From: Burhinus oedicnemus | Lineage: Eukaryota > Chordata > Aves > Charadriiformes > Burhinidae | NCBI GenBank assembly: GCA_008921705.1 | Contig: VFFE01007878.1 | Location: forward strand, 115,402 to 179,401 | Reading direction: 5' to 3' | Length of the DNA: 64,000 nt | Notes under the pieces: generated by a model | The model's database searches: none | Seen by the model: the letters and a program-made list of their open reading frames with translations, nothing else | Told to the model about the DNA's origin: nothing | In this document: piece after piece, positions 12,201 to 22,400 of the stretch | Position numbering within the stretch: the first letter of the stretch is position 1 | How the letters are laid out: each line of letters begins with the position of its first letter | Position numbers and translations under genes: made by a program

Positions 12201-15200
12201 GAGTGTGTCAACAGGAAGTAACACTTCATTAGATAGCATTTTTCATCTAAGTTGCAGTCTGATTTGCAGCTGATTTGCAATTGATATACTTCAGAATTGA
12301 AGTTGGACCTTACATAGCTGACATACTGCCCAAATAGTTCTTCACAGATTCTTCCTAGATAATGAATGTAAGCACTTAAAATTTGAGATTTGTCTACCTG
12401 TGTTAAACATACTTTAGAAAGAATAAATTCCTTTAGTTCTTACCTGGTTTTGGATTGGGAGGTTGGGGTGGGAGGCAACACTATGTAAATGATCAACTGT
12501 GTCAGAACTTGTAGCTGCTGGGACAGGAGGAGAGATGGAAAACTCAAAATAGGAGGAAGATAAACTACAACTGAGTTTGAGTTCACTTGTAACATTTGGA
12601 ACTTCAAGAAGGTACTGCAATAAACAGAAAATGATTGCTGTATGGCAAGTGGCTATAAGCTGTAAAATGTACTATTCCTCAGTCCTTTGTGTACACTGAG
12701 TGTTTGCCTATGGAGCAGGATTCTGACTTTGAACTGCCACTTTTAATGGTTAATCTTTGTTTTGTAGCTGCTGTGCCTTATTGGGGAGTCGTTTGATGAC
12801 TACAGTGATGATGTATGCGGTGCTGTTGTTAATGTTAGAACTAAGGGTGATAAAATAGCAATATGGACAACTGAATGTGAAAACAGGGATGCTGTTACGC
12901 ATATAGGGTAAGTAATGTGATTGGTATACTGAATATATGAAGTGTAACAATGCATTTAAAGCCAGGAAACTTGACAGAATGTGCTTCAGGCAAATATAGC
13001 CTGTGGAGAGCTGTATCCCAAGTTTAAGTAACTCGGTGCCAAACTACTTGTGTTAGTGTGTAGTTTTTTTATACAGGCTTGTGGTAGTAGCTTCTTTGTA
13101 CTGCTGCACTGCCTTCACTGTAGTTTAGAATAATAAAGAGTTGGACACAAATCTTGGCAGAAGTTTTTCATTTCACAATGAGGCATTGTAATTAATACCT
13201 GTAGATAGTGTAGATTCTGTTGCAGCATGCTAGTTTGTGATGGTGTGTAGCCAGTAATAGAGCATTGGTAAGATTTTTCTCAGGAAAGTGATGCTTACAA
13301 ATGAGAGGAAAGGCGCTCTAAATCTTAAGCTCACAAGGATGTCCTTGTATTTGAAAAAAGCTGGACAGTGATGCGCTGTGAAACTCTGTAGATGTTTTCC
13401 TACCTTTTTGTCTCTTAAGTACAAATCAAACAAAATAGTGCTGAGTTTTATGGATTATTTGACATGTGTAATAGCATGTTGTAGTCTTCATTTCAGTAAG
13501 CAACAGCAGTCATCTCAGATTATCATGAGACTGTACTTTAGAAAATGCATGTTGTGATCTGTTATTTAGCAAGTATTGCTAAAGCTAGTGGATTCCTTAT
13601 GCTGTATTATTGATGCTTCAAAATTACTTGCTGTTAAATTCAGTCACTGTAGGCCACTTAACCTATGCAAACTGGTGAAAATATTTATCTTCCCAGCTTA
13701 GCACATCTGTTACAGGCCAAACTTTAACTGTCAGGCATAGTAGCTTACTCGCATTTTTCACTTATTGGGTGGCTCTCTTGACACATTCCTCAGTTGGGCC
13801 TTTACGAATCTGGTGGGGTCTGCCTTATACTAACAATTTTATTACGCAATCATGTTCAGACTGGAAAGGTAAGTGTTTAACAATAAACAGAACTGTGGTA
13901 CACAACATCTGCTGGTAGAGAATAACCTTACATCAAACCTAGTAGGCATAGAATCATAGAATGGTTTGGGTTGGAAAGGACCTTAAAGATCATCTAGTTC
14001 CAACCCCCCTGCCATGGCCAGGGACACCTCCCACTAGACCAGGGTGCTCAAAGCCCCATCCAGCCTGGCCTTGAACACTTCCAGGGATGGGGCATCCACA
14101 GCTTCTCTGGCCAGCCTATTCCAGTGTCTCAGCACCCTCACAGTGAAGAATAGAGAGTCCCTCCCCATCTTTCTTGTAGGCCCCCTTTAGGTACTGGAAA
14201 GCTGCAATAATGTCTCCCCAGAGACTTCTCTTCAGGCTGAACAACACCAGCTCTCCCAGTCTGTCTTCATAGGAGAGGTGCTTCAGCTCTCTGATCGTTT
14301 TTGTGGCCCTTCCTCTGGACTTGCTCCAACAGGTCCATGTCCTTTTTATATTGGGGGCCCCAGAGCTGGATGCAGTACTCCAGGTGGGGTCTTATGAGAG
14401 TGGAGTAGAGGGGCAGAATCACCTCCCTCGAGGATGCATCAGAGAATGGTATTAGCCATTAGCTAAGGAGCTAAGATGACTCCACTAGAGACCGTAAAAA
14501 AGTTAAGATTTTGCAAACCGACAAACACAATGGCTAAGGTAAGTTATGTTGACTACCTGTTGTCATATTGCTGTAACTCCAAAGACAATACACCAAGCTT
14601 TCATTTAACAGTTAAAATTGGGGTAAGCTATGGTCCTGTAAACTGTTCCATTATGAATAGAGTAAGTTTAAAAAACCAAATTTATGTAGCTTTGTTAATC
14701 TGCAGTTGAACAGGCTTGTTCTTTCGTTTAGTCAGAGCTTGCAGCCTAGGGCCATTAGTGGCTTGCATCTTGCTCTATGCTAAGGAACACAGCCTGTGTG
14801 TGTAAGGTGGGTACTGCTACTTCTTTCTCAAGGTGTAAGGTCCAAGCTGACTTTCTTAAAGCTCTTGTTGGGTAGCTGCCCATGATCAGTACCATAATGA
14901 ATTGCAGGGGTGGGTCTGCTTTCTATCAGTAATTAAAGAGAAGACAACAAGTCTGTGCAACTGAGATGTGTGTGGTGATAAAAACTTGACTGTTCCAGGT
15001 AATCGCTATTTTATTTGGTTCAGGTCACTTTATCATCTCAGTAATTCTGGAATAGTGGACCATGACTTCTTCATAGCTGCTTTGTTTCTGTATGTGGGAA
15101 TATAGCTTGCTGATATTGATTATATTCACATGAATGCAGTGGAATCCCAGTGTTCTACATTTATGTAGGCCTGTTAATTATTTTTTGGCAAGAGCTTTTC

Positions 15201-15540
15201 CTATTTTATATGGTAAGTCATTGTTCATACAGACCTATAAGCTGATTTTAGATACAATAAGCTAGAAAAATCCTGTTTGAAGTCATTTATTCATACCTGA
15301 GAAATTGTTTCTAAACAGGCAACTATTTTTCATGCAGGTGTCAGCAGATCTTAAAGGCAGGTGTCCTGTTACTCATTCCTTCCTAAGGGCTTTGGTTAAA
15401 CTGTTGTTTTATTTCTTTTCTCCAGGAGAGTATACAAGGAAAGATTAGGACTTCCTCCAAAGATAGTGATTGGTTATCAGTCCCATGCAGACACAGCTAC
15501 TAAGAGCGGCTCCACCACTAAAAATAGGTTTGTTGTTTAA
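3138..15540 (+). CDS. EIF4E: Eukaryotic translation initiation factor 4E, coding exons 2-7 (exon 1 outside window)
   Basis: eIF4E binds the m7G cap of mRNA. As part of eIF4F, with the scaffold eIF4G and the helicase eIF4A, it starts cap-dependent translation in the cytoplasm; it also has nuclear mRNA-export roles. The coding parts are 3138-3244, 5441-5536, 7733-7796, 10062-10175, 12768-12907 and 15426-15540: 636 bases, 211 residues plus stop. With six residues from exon 1 this gives the family's 217. The key residues (numbered on the 217-residue protein) are all present: Trp56 and Trp102 that sandwich the cap, Glu103, Trp166, basic Arg157 and Lys162, Trp73 of the eIF4G/4E-BP surface, and Ser209, the MNK phosphorylation site, with Lys206. 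All introns are GT-AG and all phases join. Intact splicing and reading frame argue against a pseudogene. The family match is from recognition, not from a search. Confidence 0.98.
3245..5440 (+). other. EIF4E: EIF4E intron 2
   Basis: Bounded by donor gtaaat at 3245 and acceptor tttcctttag ending at 5440. The short open frames at 3498-3769 and 4259-4616 overlap one another in different frames, show no family features, and are treated as chance. No repeat was recognised. Confidence 0.9.
5441..5536 (+). CDS. EIF4E: EIF4E exon 3 (residues 42-74)
   Basis: 96 bases, acceptor cctttag and donor gtaagt. It completes Arg42, encodes Trp43 to Trp73, and ends after two bases of Ala74. It holds Trp43 and Trp46 of the first strand, Trp56 of the cap sandwich (in the KTWQAN segment), and Trp73 at the end (VEDFW), the residue on the convex surface that docks the YxxxxL-phi motif of eIF4G and 4E-BPs. 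Confidence 0.98.
5537..7732 (+). other. EIF4E: EIF4E intron 3
   Basis: Donor gtaagt at 5537; acceptor ccctccaatag ending at 7732, preceded by a T-rich tract. It carries a sense-oriented CR1 3' fragment, listed separately. Outside that fragment no gene or repeat was recognised. Confidence 0.9.
6728..6936 (+). repeat. CR1 LINE 3' fragment, sense to EIF4E
   Basis: The stretch shows the typical end of avian CR1: gaggcactggaacagg, gttgcccag, aagtgttcaagaccagg, atggggctttgagcaacc, ggttggaactagatgg, and a terminal tail of two ATTCTATG units at 6921-6936. It is strongly 5' truncated, as is usual for CR1. It lies in EIF4E intron 3. CR1 elements are non-LTR retrotransposons copied from the 3' end. Confidence 0.95.
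7733..7796 (+). CDS. EIF4E: EIF4E exon 4 (residues 74-95)
   Basis: 64 bases, acceptor caatag and donor gtatgc. It completes Ala74, then reads [20 protein letters not shown] and Lys95, ending in phase 0. The helix LYNHI continues the eIF4G/4E-BP binding surface begun by Trp73 in the previous exon. The rest leads to the loop carrying the second cap tryptophan. Confidence 0.97.
7797..10061 (+). other. EIF4E: EIF4E intron 4
   Basis: Donor gtatgc at 7797 and acceptor ttctttgcag ending at 10061. It contains a sense CR1 copy, listed separately. The open frames at 9123-9530 have no recognisable features. Confidence 0.9.
8378..8734 (+). repeat. CR1 LINE 3' fragment, sense, with small internal deletion
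   Basis: It begins at the ttgttcaggctggagaag segment of CR1 and runs to a degraded tail (ccattcgatg). Other landmarks are aagggggcctacagg, gtgagggtggtgagac, gttgcccaggg and ggttggaactagatgatc. At about 8607-8610 the text jumps from gggaagt to gggaggtgttcaagg, so roughly 25 bases present in the other CR1 copies of this window (around gatgccccatccctgg) are missing. It lies in EIF4E intron 4. Confidence 0.95.
10062..10175 (+). CDS. EIF4E: EIF4E exon 5 (residues 96-133)
   Basis: 114 bases, acceptor tttgcag and donor gtaagc, phase 0 at both ends. It encodes [11 protein letters not shown] with Trp102 and Glu103, which stack on and hydrogen-bond the m7G base, then [10 protein letters not shown] with Arg112 and Trp113, and ends DRFWLET with Trp130. 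Since both ends are in phase 0, skipping this exon would keep frame but remove half of the cap sandwich. Confidence 0.98.
10176..12767 (+). other. EIF4E: EIF4E intron 5
   Basis: Donor gtaagc at 10176; acceptor ctttgttttgtag ending at 12767. Open frames of 60-100 codons occur on both strands (for example 11978-12280 minus) but have no domain, no codon pattern and no splice context, so they are taken as chance. No repeat was recognised. Confidence 0.9.
12768..12907 (+). CDS. EIF4E: EIF4E exon 6 (residues 134-180)
   Basis: 140 bases, acceptor ttttgtag and donor gtaagt. It encodes [18 protein letters not shown], then [16 protein letters not shown], ending after two bases of Gly180. Arg157, Lys159 and Lys162, which bind the cap phosphates, and Trp166 near the N7-methyl group are present. 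Residue 158 is Thr where the human protein, from memory, has Ala, and Asp replaces Glu in the ENRDAVTH segment. Both changes are conservative. Confidence 0.98.
12908..15425 (+). other. EIF4E: EIF4E intron 6
   Basis: Donor gtaagt at 12908; acceptor tttcttttctccag ending at 15425. It holds the antisense CR1 copy listed separately. The remainder shows no recognisable gene or repeat. Confidence 0.9.
13947..14431 (-). repeat. CR1 LINE 3' fragment, antisense to EIF4E
   Basis: On the + strand it starts with the complement of the CR1 tail (catagaatcatagaatgg), followed by aaagatcatctagttcc, cagcctggccttgaac, ttcaggctgaacaac, ccagagctggatgcag and ggtggggtcttatgag. It therefore extends further toward the 5' side of CR1 than the copies in introns 3 and 4. 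It lies in EIF4E intron 6 in the opposite orientation to those two. Confidence 0.97.
15426..15540 (+). CDS. EIF4E: EIF4E exon 7, last coding exon (residues 180-217, stop)
   Basis: 115 coding bases after acceptor ttctccag. It completes Gly180, encodes Arg181 to Val217, and ends in TAA at 15538-15540. It includes [17 protein letters not shown] and the C-terminal [14 protein letters not shown]. Ser209, phosphorylated by MNK1/2 in the family, and Lys206, near the cap phosphates, are present. The protein end is identical to the vertebrate form I recognise. Confidence 0.98.
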
Positions 15541-16143
15541 GAAGACACCTTCTGAGTATTCTTTCATAGGAGACTGCGTCAAGCAATCGAGAATTGGGAG
15601 CTGAACCAAAGCCTCTTCAAAAGCAGAGTGGACTACCTTTAAATTTGATTTCCATCTAAGTGTTGCTAAGATCTGTGAGAAGTCTCATTCGCCTTTGTCT
15701 TGTACTTCTGTGTTCAATTTTTTCTATTTTGGCTGAAGTAACCATTACCAATCAGAATTTTAGAACACTTCCCCCCCCGAATCCATAAATGTTTTCCTGG
15801 CCCACTCTGTAATAGCTTGGTAGAAACATTACTATTACAAAAAAAAAAAAATTGTTTATCCACAGTATTCAGAAAATAAGTTGCATTTCTGTACCTGCAG
15901 GAAATTACTCTGTTTTACATTTGCATTGTATGCAGTAACATTTTGCTGGTTTGGAAAAGAGTATGGTGCATACAGTTTTCTAGCAATTTTTTTATACAGC
16001 ATCATCTATGCTGTAACCTATGCTGATGGCTGCTAGATTAATTTATTTGTTTTCCCTATTTGATAACATTAGTGATATTTTGATTTCACTTGTTTTTGCT
16101 CATGTAACATTTGGTGAAGAATCTGGGAATATGACAAAGGTGG

Positions 16144-16149
16144 AATAAA
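16144..16149 (+). terminator. EIF4E: Poly(A) signal AATAAA, proximal candidate for EIF4E
   Basis: A canonical hexamer about 600 bases after the stop, followed by a T- and GT-rich stretch (ttttgtgcattctttgg, then a long T-rich run), which resembles a downstream CstF element. Use would give a shorter 3'UTR isoform. Confidence 0.5.
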
Positions 16150-16441
16150 CATTAATTTTGTGCATTCTTTGGTAATTTTTTGGTTTTTTTGTAACATCAA
16201 AGCCTTGCTACAAATTTATGCATTTCAGTCAAATCAGTGATCTGTTTGTGTGATTTCCTAAACATAATTGTGGATTTTTTTAATGTAACACCATAATTTA
16301 CATTCCTTACTAGAAATAGTATGTCTGTTTTTGTATCTTATGCTGTATTTTAACACTTTGTATTACTTAGGTTATTTTGCTTTGGTTAAAATGGCTCAAG
16401 TAGAAAAGCGGTCCCATTCATATTAAGACAGTGTACAAAAC

Positions 16442-16449
16442 TGTAAATA
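16442..16449 (+). promoter_or_regulatory. Pumilio-type motif TGTAAATA in the 3'UTR
   Basis: An exact match to the PUF-protein consensus UGUANAUA in the sense orientation of EIF4E, sharing its last four bases with the AATAAA signal. In the mature mRNA it would lie about 20-30 bases before the poly(A) tail. Binding is inferred, not shown. Confidence 0.35.
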
Positions 16450-16451
16450 AA
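16446..16451 (+). terminator. EIF4E: Poly(A) signal AATAAA, main candidate for EIF4E
   Basis: A canonical hexamer about 905 bases after the stop, followed by GT-rich atgtgtacagtgaattg. It overlaps a Pumilio-type TGTAAATA at 16442-16449. The surrounding sequence resembles the end of the vertebrate EIF4E mRNA as I remember it, so I favour it as the main site. Confidence 0.65.
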
Positions 16452-16475
16452 ATGTGTACAGTGAATTGTCTTTTA

Positions 16476-19400
16476 GACAACTAGATTTGTCCTTTTATTT
16501 CTCCATCTATACAGCAAGTATTTGTACCTCTTGTGATGAGGCAGTCTCTACTGTGGCTTCTATTGTAGTGTCTTCCAAGAAAGATAAAGTCTGGAGCTAT
16601 AGTCTGTTGAAACTTCTAATAAATCTATTAGCTAGCACCCTAAATCAAAGTGAAATTATATTGATGTGGCTGTTTTTTCTTAGTGGTTGGTCTAATCGAT
16701 CATGGTTTGCATTGTTTCTCTTTTGACTTTGGTTTATGCCAACCAAGAAATTCAAGAGTATATAGAAAGACATCTAGTTTCAGGTAGGAACTACACTGAA
16801 AGCGCTTAAATGAGTGATTCTGCTTTAAGTATCTAACTCCTATATGAAGTACAAGTAAAGCGTACTAGAAACATGTCTGCAAAATAAAAGTACATGAGGA
16901 TCTAGATAGTCTTCTATTATGTATGTCTACAATGAAATACGAAAGTTTAATTGCCTTGGAAGTTGCTGTGGTAGCTGTAAGTTTGCTCGACTGGCAGGAT
17001 TGGGGGAAAATTTTGAAGGCCATGGAGTTAACTTCTTGTTTTGAGCAGTGTGAGAGGCTTTTTCCTTCTACTCTTCAAAAAAACAGCATGCAGCAAAATC
17101 AATACTTTATTGCTAATTTCTTATTTATTAGTGCGTGATGTGTATTAAGATCTTGCGAGGTCTATGTAGCCTTTCTTCAGTTAAACTTAAAGGCGGATGC
17201 TTTATTGGGGTTTTGATCTTTGTGATAACTCCTTAAAGCAAGTTCAGTCACTGTGGCAGTGAAGCTTCAGTTGAATCAGGCTTTTAAATCTGCATGATTA
17301 AGGCACAGAAGTGTTTCTGTGTACTAAGATAGACTTGAACACTTGGACATTTTATAACAAACATATGTTGTAAACAGCGTATCAGACTATACCAAGAAGG
17401 TATTACATTAACTTCTGGATCATTATTATGTCTAATAGGAACACTTACAATAGGCACTTATATCTAATGATACTATGCCATCCATCAGTATTGGCCATTA
17501 ACCAGGATAGATGTTGGATGTGGAGAGAGCTATTAGGCTGTTTGTATGCTGGTTTCTGTGGATTCTGTTGTAACTGGTTGCCTGCCCTGATTCTGCAAGT
17601 GTGCAAAGCAAGTCAGGTTTATTTAATAGGGCCATTCATAGCAGAATATAGCAGTCCCTGCCTGTTTCCCAGATTGCTGCTCTGGCTAATCATCTTTGCA
17701 ATTAATAGTAACCTTTTTGAATGAAATTTCTTCAAGCTATTTCTGTTCTATATCATCAGCCTCAAGCTGATTAGTGTTTGTAAAGGCTTTGGTATTTCTG
17801 AATAAACCAGTAATGCTTGTATGCATGGGAAGGTAAAGATGAATCAGTTTCCTGAGTGGTAGCCTGAGATTGTCTACGTTATGTAATTTGGGAGCACTGA
17901 GGCAAGGCTGACTAAAATGAGTGTAATTCAGAAATGTAGGTACTGCTGCCCTTTTGTAAAGAGCGTTTAGATTAAACAGTACTGTTGCGAGAAGTATATA
18001 GTATTGGTTTTGCTTAATTTCACTACAAGACTGACTGGAATATTGTTCAGGGTAGCAGCATTTTGTTCATCTAGAAAGGTGATTGATAAGGATTTTTTGT
18101 ATGGTCTTAGGTTTTTGAGCCTGAGCCTATTTAAGCAGCCAACTGACTTGCATTGTAATATGAAAATTCAAGTAGGTTGATTTGAGGCTCTTCACTGCTC
18201 AAATAACAATTGCTATGTTTCTAGAAGACTGAGTGAAAATTAAATGACGTACTTGCTTTATCAAATATACAACATATGCCTTTAATTCATTACTAGAAGC
18301 AGCAAGTGACCATGAACGTAGTTTTCTCTAACTTGCAAATCACTTTGTGCTGCATACTAATGTTCTGATTATAATGGTGTAGTTTGTATTCTTGTACTAT
18401 AGGAGAAAGCTGGGAGTGCTCCATTCTGTGTATTAATAAAACAGCCACAGGCTTGTGAGAGGGAAAAGCAGTAAAAGTTTAAATTTAAGTATCTAGTTTT
18501 GGTACAAAATAGTCAGTGTTATTAAACTTCCAGCTAAATGGGTAGCCATTGTCAATGTGTGGTTTTAGTAAGCCTGAGAAGACTAAAGAGTAAACGTCTG
18601 AAGCATCTATTCAGAAGCAGTTTTATATGGTACAAAACCAGCAGAGCAAGGAAAGAAAGCAGAACCTTGCTGTGTTTGAAGAGGTGTAAGAATGTGCCAA
18701 AATATAGCCTGGGAACAAGGGGTGAAAAATGAGGAATATTTGTGAATTAACAGCTTCTGGGTATACTTCAAGTCTTGGGCTGTGCAATGCTTATCATTGT
18801 CACTTTGTCCTGCTGCGCTCTTGCTATCTTGTGTTTCAGGCTGTCTCTAGCTCAGGAAACTTAATTTTTAATGTTACCCAAATTCTGGGAACCTGGAATA
18901 GTAGCTTTTTAGCAAAGCTTGGACTGAGCTCAAGGCTTCCACCTACCTAATGGAATCTTTTCCTACAGAAGTGCTTGGAAATCATATTCTGGACTCAATG
19001 GGACCCTTACTAAAAGCAAAAAAAACCCCATTGCATTTCAGCCTAGTAAAGTGACATGGATCTTCCCTTTGATGTAGGTGACCTCCCTTGTTTCCAAGAA
19101 GCTTTACTTTTGGGTCTGGGCTTGATTGTTTTAAGACTATGTTTTAAGAACCTGCTGCACTGAGGTACTAAACCAAATAGTTGAGCTTAATAGTTAAAAC
19201 CCATAGAGCTTTCAGACTGCCTAGCATGTAACTTTCAGATGACTTTGCCCTCTTAAGAACAGTCAGTGGTTTCTGCAAACTTTTTTGGTGAGTAGGCTTT
19301 AGTTGTCTTACAATAAATTTTTTTTAATGCGGAATTTGTGCCTTTTCATATTGGGCAAGAAACAGAGAAATGAAAATGACATCACCAGTAAGGAAGTAGT

Positions 19401-22400
19401 TTATACCTATTTCACCTTGAGACATTTCATACCTGTTAATCCAAACTAGACGTGGAGAGCAGGAGTAAAGAGAGTATTGGCAAGCAGTGTGGAACCAGTC
19501 CCAGTCGTGGCTGTTGAATGCACCTGCTGGACTGCTCCATCATCACTTCAAAGCTCCAGAAGCTTTTAAATCTTGACGACTTTCCATTTTGATCTCTTTG
19601 CAGGACACTCATCACTGTGGCTGCTTGAACAGACTTTCTGCCTTTTAGCTCTTAAAGTTTTGTATTCCACCAGAATTTGGTTTTGGGTGTCCAGCTCTGG
19701 CAGTGCAGCAAAGCCTTTATTAAGCACTTAAATTCCTTCCCCTGTGATAAAAACCATGGTCACTTCTGCTCTTGCCTGGTGGCTGCCTGGCACTTTCCCA
19801 AAGACTACAGGATGCCCTACTAGCCTTCCTATTTTGAAATAAAGCAGGTTCTGATGTCCAGAGCTAAATGTGAATTGTGGCTGAGCACATGATGATTGTT
19901 GTGCTTCCTAGTATTAACTTGTTATTTTGTGTGATGCCTTAAATGTAAAAACATCCCAGCTGAAGTCAGTCTGTTGGTATCAGTTTGCCTGCTAACCAAA
20001 CATAACTCATTTTTTTTTTTATTCCCTGCTAGTACTGAGTGTGTGACAAGCTTAGCTGTGAATTTGTGAGGTTGATGACTGGCTGTGCTTTTTCCATTTC
20101 CATTTTTCTAAATCCTGATACTTTTCAAGCCTTATTAAAACATGTTTAATAAAGGGAAAAATTACACTGAGTCTAGTCACTGCTTTTGTGGTCATTAATA
20201 CCATGGAGAATTCCAGGTGTTGCTAAACCCAGATAAAAGACTGTGACTTCTGTGGCATAATAATCTGCGTATGGGATTTTCACTTTTTTATCTTTAGCCA
20301 TGTAAGTATGATAACAGTGAAAATGATACTTGAAAGTATGTGTGTGAATATATCATATAAAGCAAAAATTACTCATCTATTTTTTTTCACAGTAGAAAAC
20401 TTGTTATTTCTAAAAGGTTTCTTTGGATTACTTTCTGTAATGAATTACTGAGTTTTGCTTACAATAGGTAGTCTAGATCAATCTTTTTTTCCTTATGTTG
20501 TGCCTATTAATGTTATTGATTAAATCGGAGCCAGCCTTATAGGTAAGGTTTGGCATCCTTTGAAGTAAAGCTAGTTTTTGAGCCTTATTGTTCTCTGTGT
20601 GTACAGGGTAGTTATCCTAGTGCATCTCGCCCTGAGCCGTACAAATACGCAGAAAGTATAATGGGAAATTGGAAGGTACTATATTTCTGTAGCTTGAATG
20701 AAAATAAAGCTTCTGAGGAACTGAATGTCTCAGCTTCTTGACTCTGTATGGTATGTAGAGAAATGCAAATCAAAGATCAGTGAGTAAGGTACTGCTTTGA
20801 AATGTGTGTTCACTCTTCAGTCTGGAATTTGTGTGTAGCTAGGGCTTCTGCCGCTCACCCACAGATCAGTCATGTTCTAAACAAAACCTGCATAACGTGA
20901 TGGCAAAGATGCTGCTGACTGCTCTTCCCTTGTTTACCATAGTTTCTCCAGTAGAAAGAGTAGTCTAAATATGTTTGTATAGTGGCAGCACCAGCTAGCA
21001 GAAAATTGCATGTCATCTAATAGGAGCTCCTGTGTTCCAGTTGTGCCACCCCATTGATGTTAAGCAGGTGGAGACTACCTTGAACTTGCAGGAGGGGTTT
21101 TAGTCTGTGTGCTACCCATTTTGGGCTTTAACGGCAGAAAGAAACTGTCTTGGTAGGTATGTAATTGCACAGCTGTACACTTAATACTGGAGACATTTTG
21201 GGTACAAGAGTAGATGTTTTACTGCTGTAAACTCATTCCACTACATGACTTCAGTTCATGCGTTTGAAATGGGAGTGCTCCTGCGTGGTGAGGAAGTGGT
21301 GACTTCTGACTTCCAGAGGTGGAGATGCTGCTTCAAAGTTTCCCTGGCCCTGCAAAATTCATCCTTGAGTTACTCCCTAGAGGCATGGGAGAAGTATCTG
21401 CAGACTGCCATCTGGGGACAGATGCATTCCAGATTGGTTGGGGGGGAAAAAAAGGCCTCTTCAGTCTTCCTGAATATGTCAATAGAGGTGTATTTCCCTG
21501 TACACACAAACTGGGGGGTGGGAGTGAGGTGGGGATAAAGGGCAGAACTGAGATTTGATTTTCTCAGGCCTTGATGGTTGTTCAAAGGTATTTTGGGGAG
21601 AAATAAAAATTGAAGGCGAGATTAAAGCACCAGTGGGTAATTTTAAAGTCAATTCCCTTTGTTGCAAGGAACTGGTATTTCTTTATTGCAAAAGTAGCCC
21701 CAAATCCTCAAATTAACATTCACTAAAGTTTGTGAATGTGACTTTGTCATATGGATTTGTCTTGTTTTACCTTCATTAAACTGGGCATTCACCAGTGTTT
21801 TGGGGTTTTGTAGTAGTGCAGACTAGGTATAAGCTGCAACAGCAGTAAAGTGTTTTAGGAATATATTGCAAAAAAAAAAAAAAATCCTGTTTGGATACAG
21901 ATGACTTCTTAAGCAGCAGATGGTTCTTTCACAGTTATGTGAAATGTGAGAATTATGAAAAAGGAAGAATTGGATTTTTCTAACATTTTTGATACTTTTC
22001 TTGGCCATTGTTTCTTTGTAGATGCAATGCTGTTCAGACCCCTCAGCAGTTGTGAGGCAGTGTGTGCAGAGGGTCTCCCTGCAGTGGGAGTGGTGGCCCT
22101 TGCTGAGGGGATACCCTGACTAAGACACAGCTCTCAGCAGCTGGAAGCTGCTTGTATTTTGTAGCCTTTTGCTATGGGTGCTCTCGGTTATCTTCAGTAA
22201 GCTCCAGGATTGAGAGATGAGGTTTTCACTTGTACGCTCTGAGGTCATGTCCTCCAACTATGCTTTTATTACAGTGTAAAAACATGGTCCTGGTGCACCT
22301 GATGTTATTGCACTAACCCTGTCACTTGCATGGTTTTTCATATTGTGATACAATCCAGGATGAGTATTCATGTGAAGTTCTAGATGTTCTGCCAGAACAT

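Larger units (their letters stand above)
15541..16475 (+). other. EIF4E: EIF4E 3' untranslated region
   Basis: It follows the stop codon directly and is AT-rich, with an eight-base C tract near 15771, an A tract of about 12 near 15838, and AU-rich stretches such as attaatttatttg near 16037. AU-rich elements fit the known HuR regulation of EIF4E mRNA, although the sites here are unproven. The 3' end is placed about 25 bases after the AATAAA at 16446; use of signals at 16144 or 16618 would shorten or lengthen it. Confidence 0.8.
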
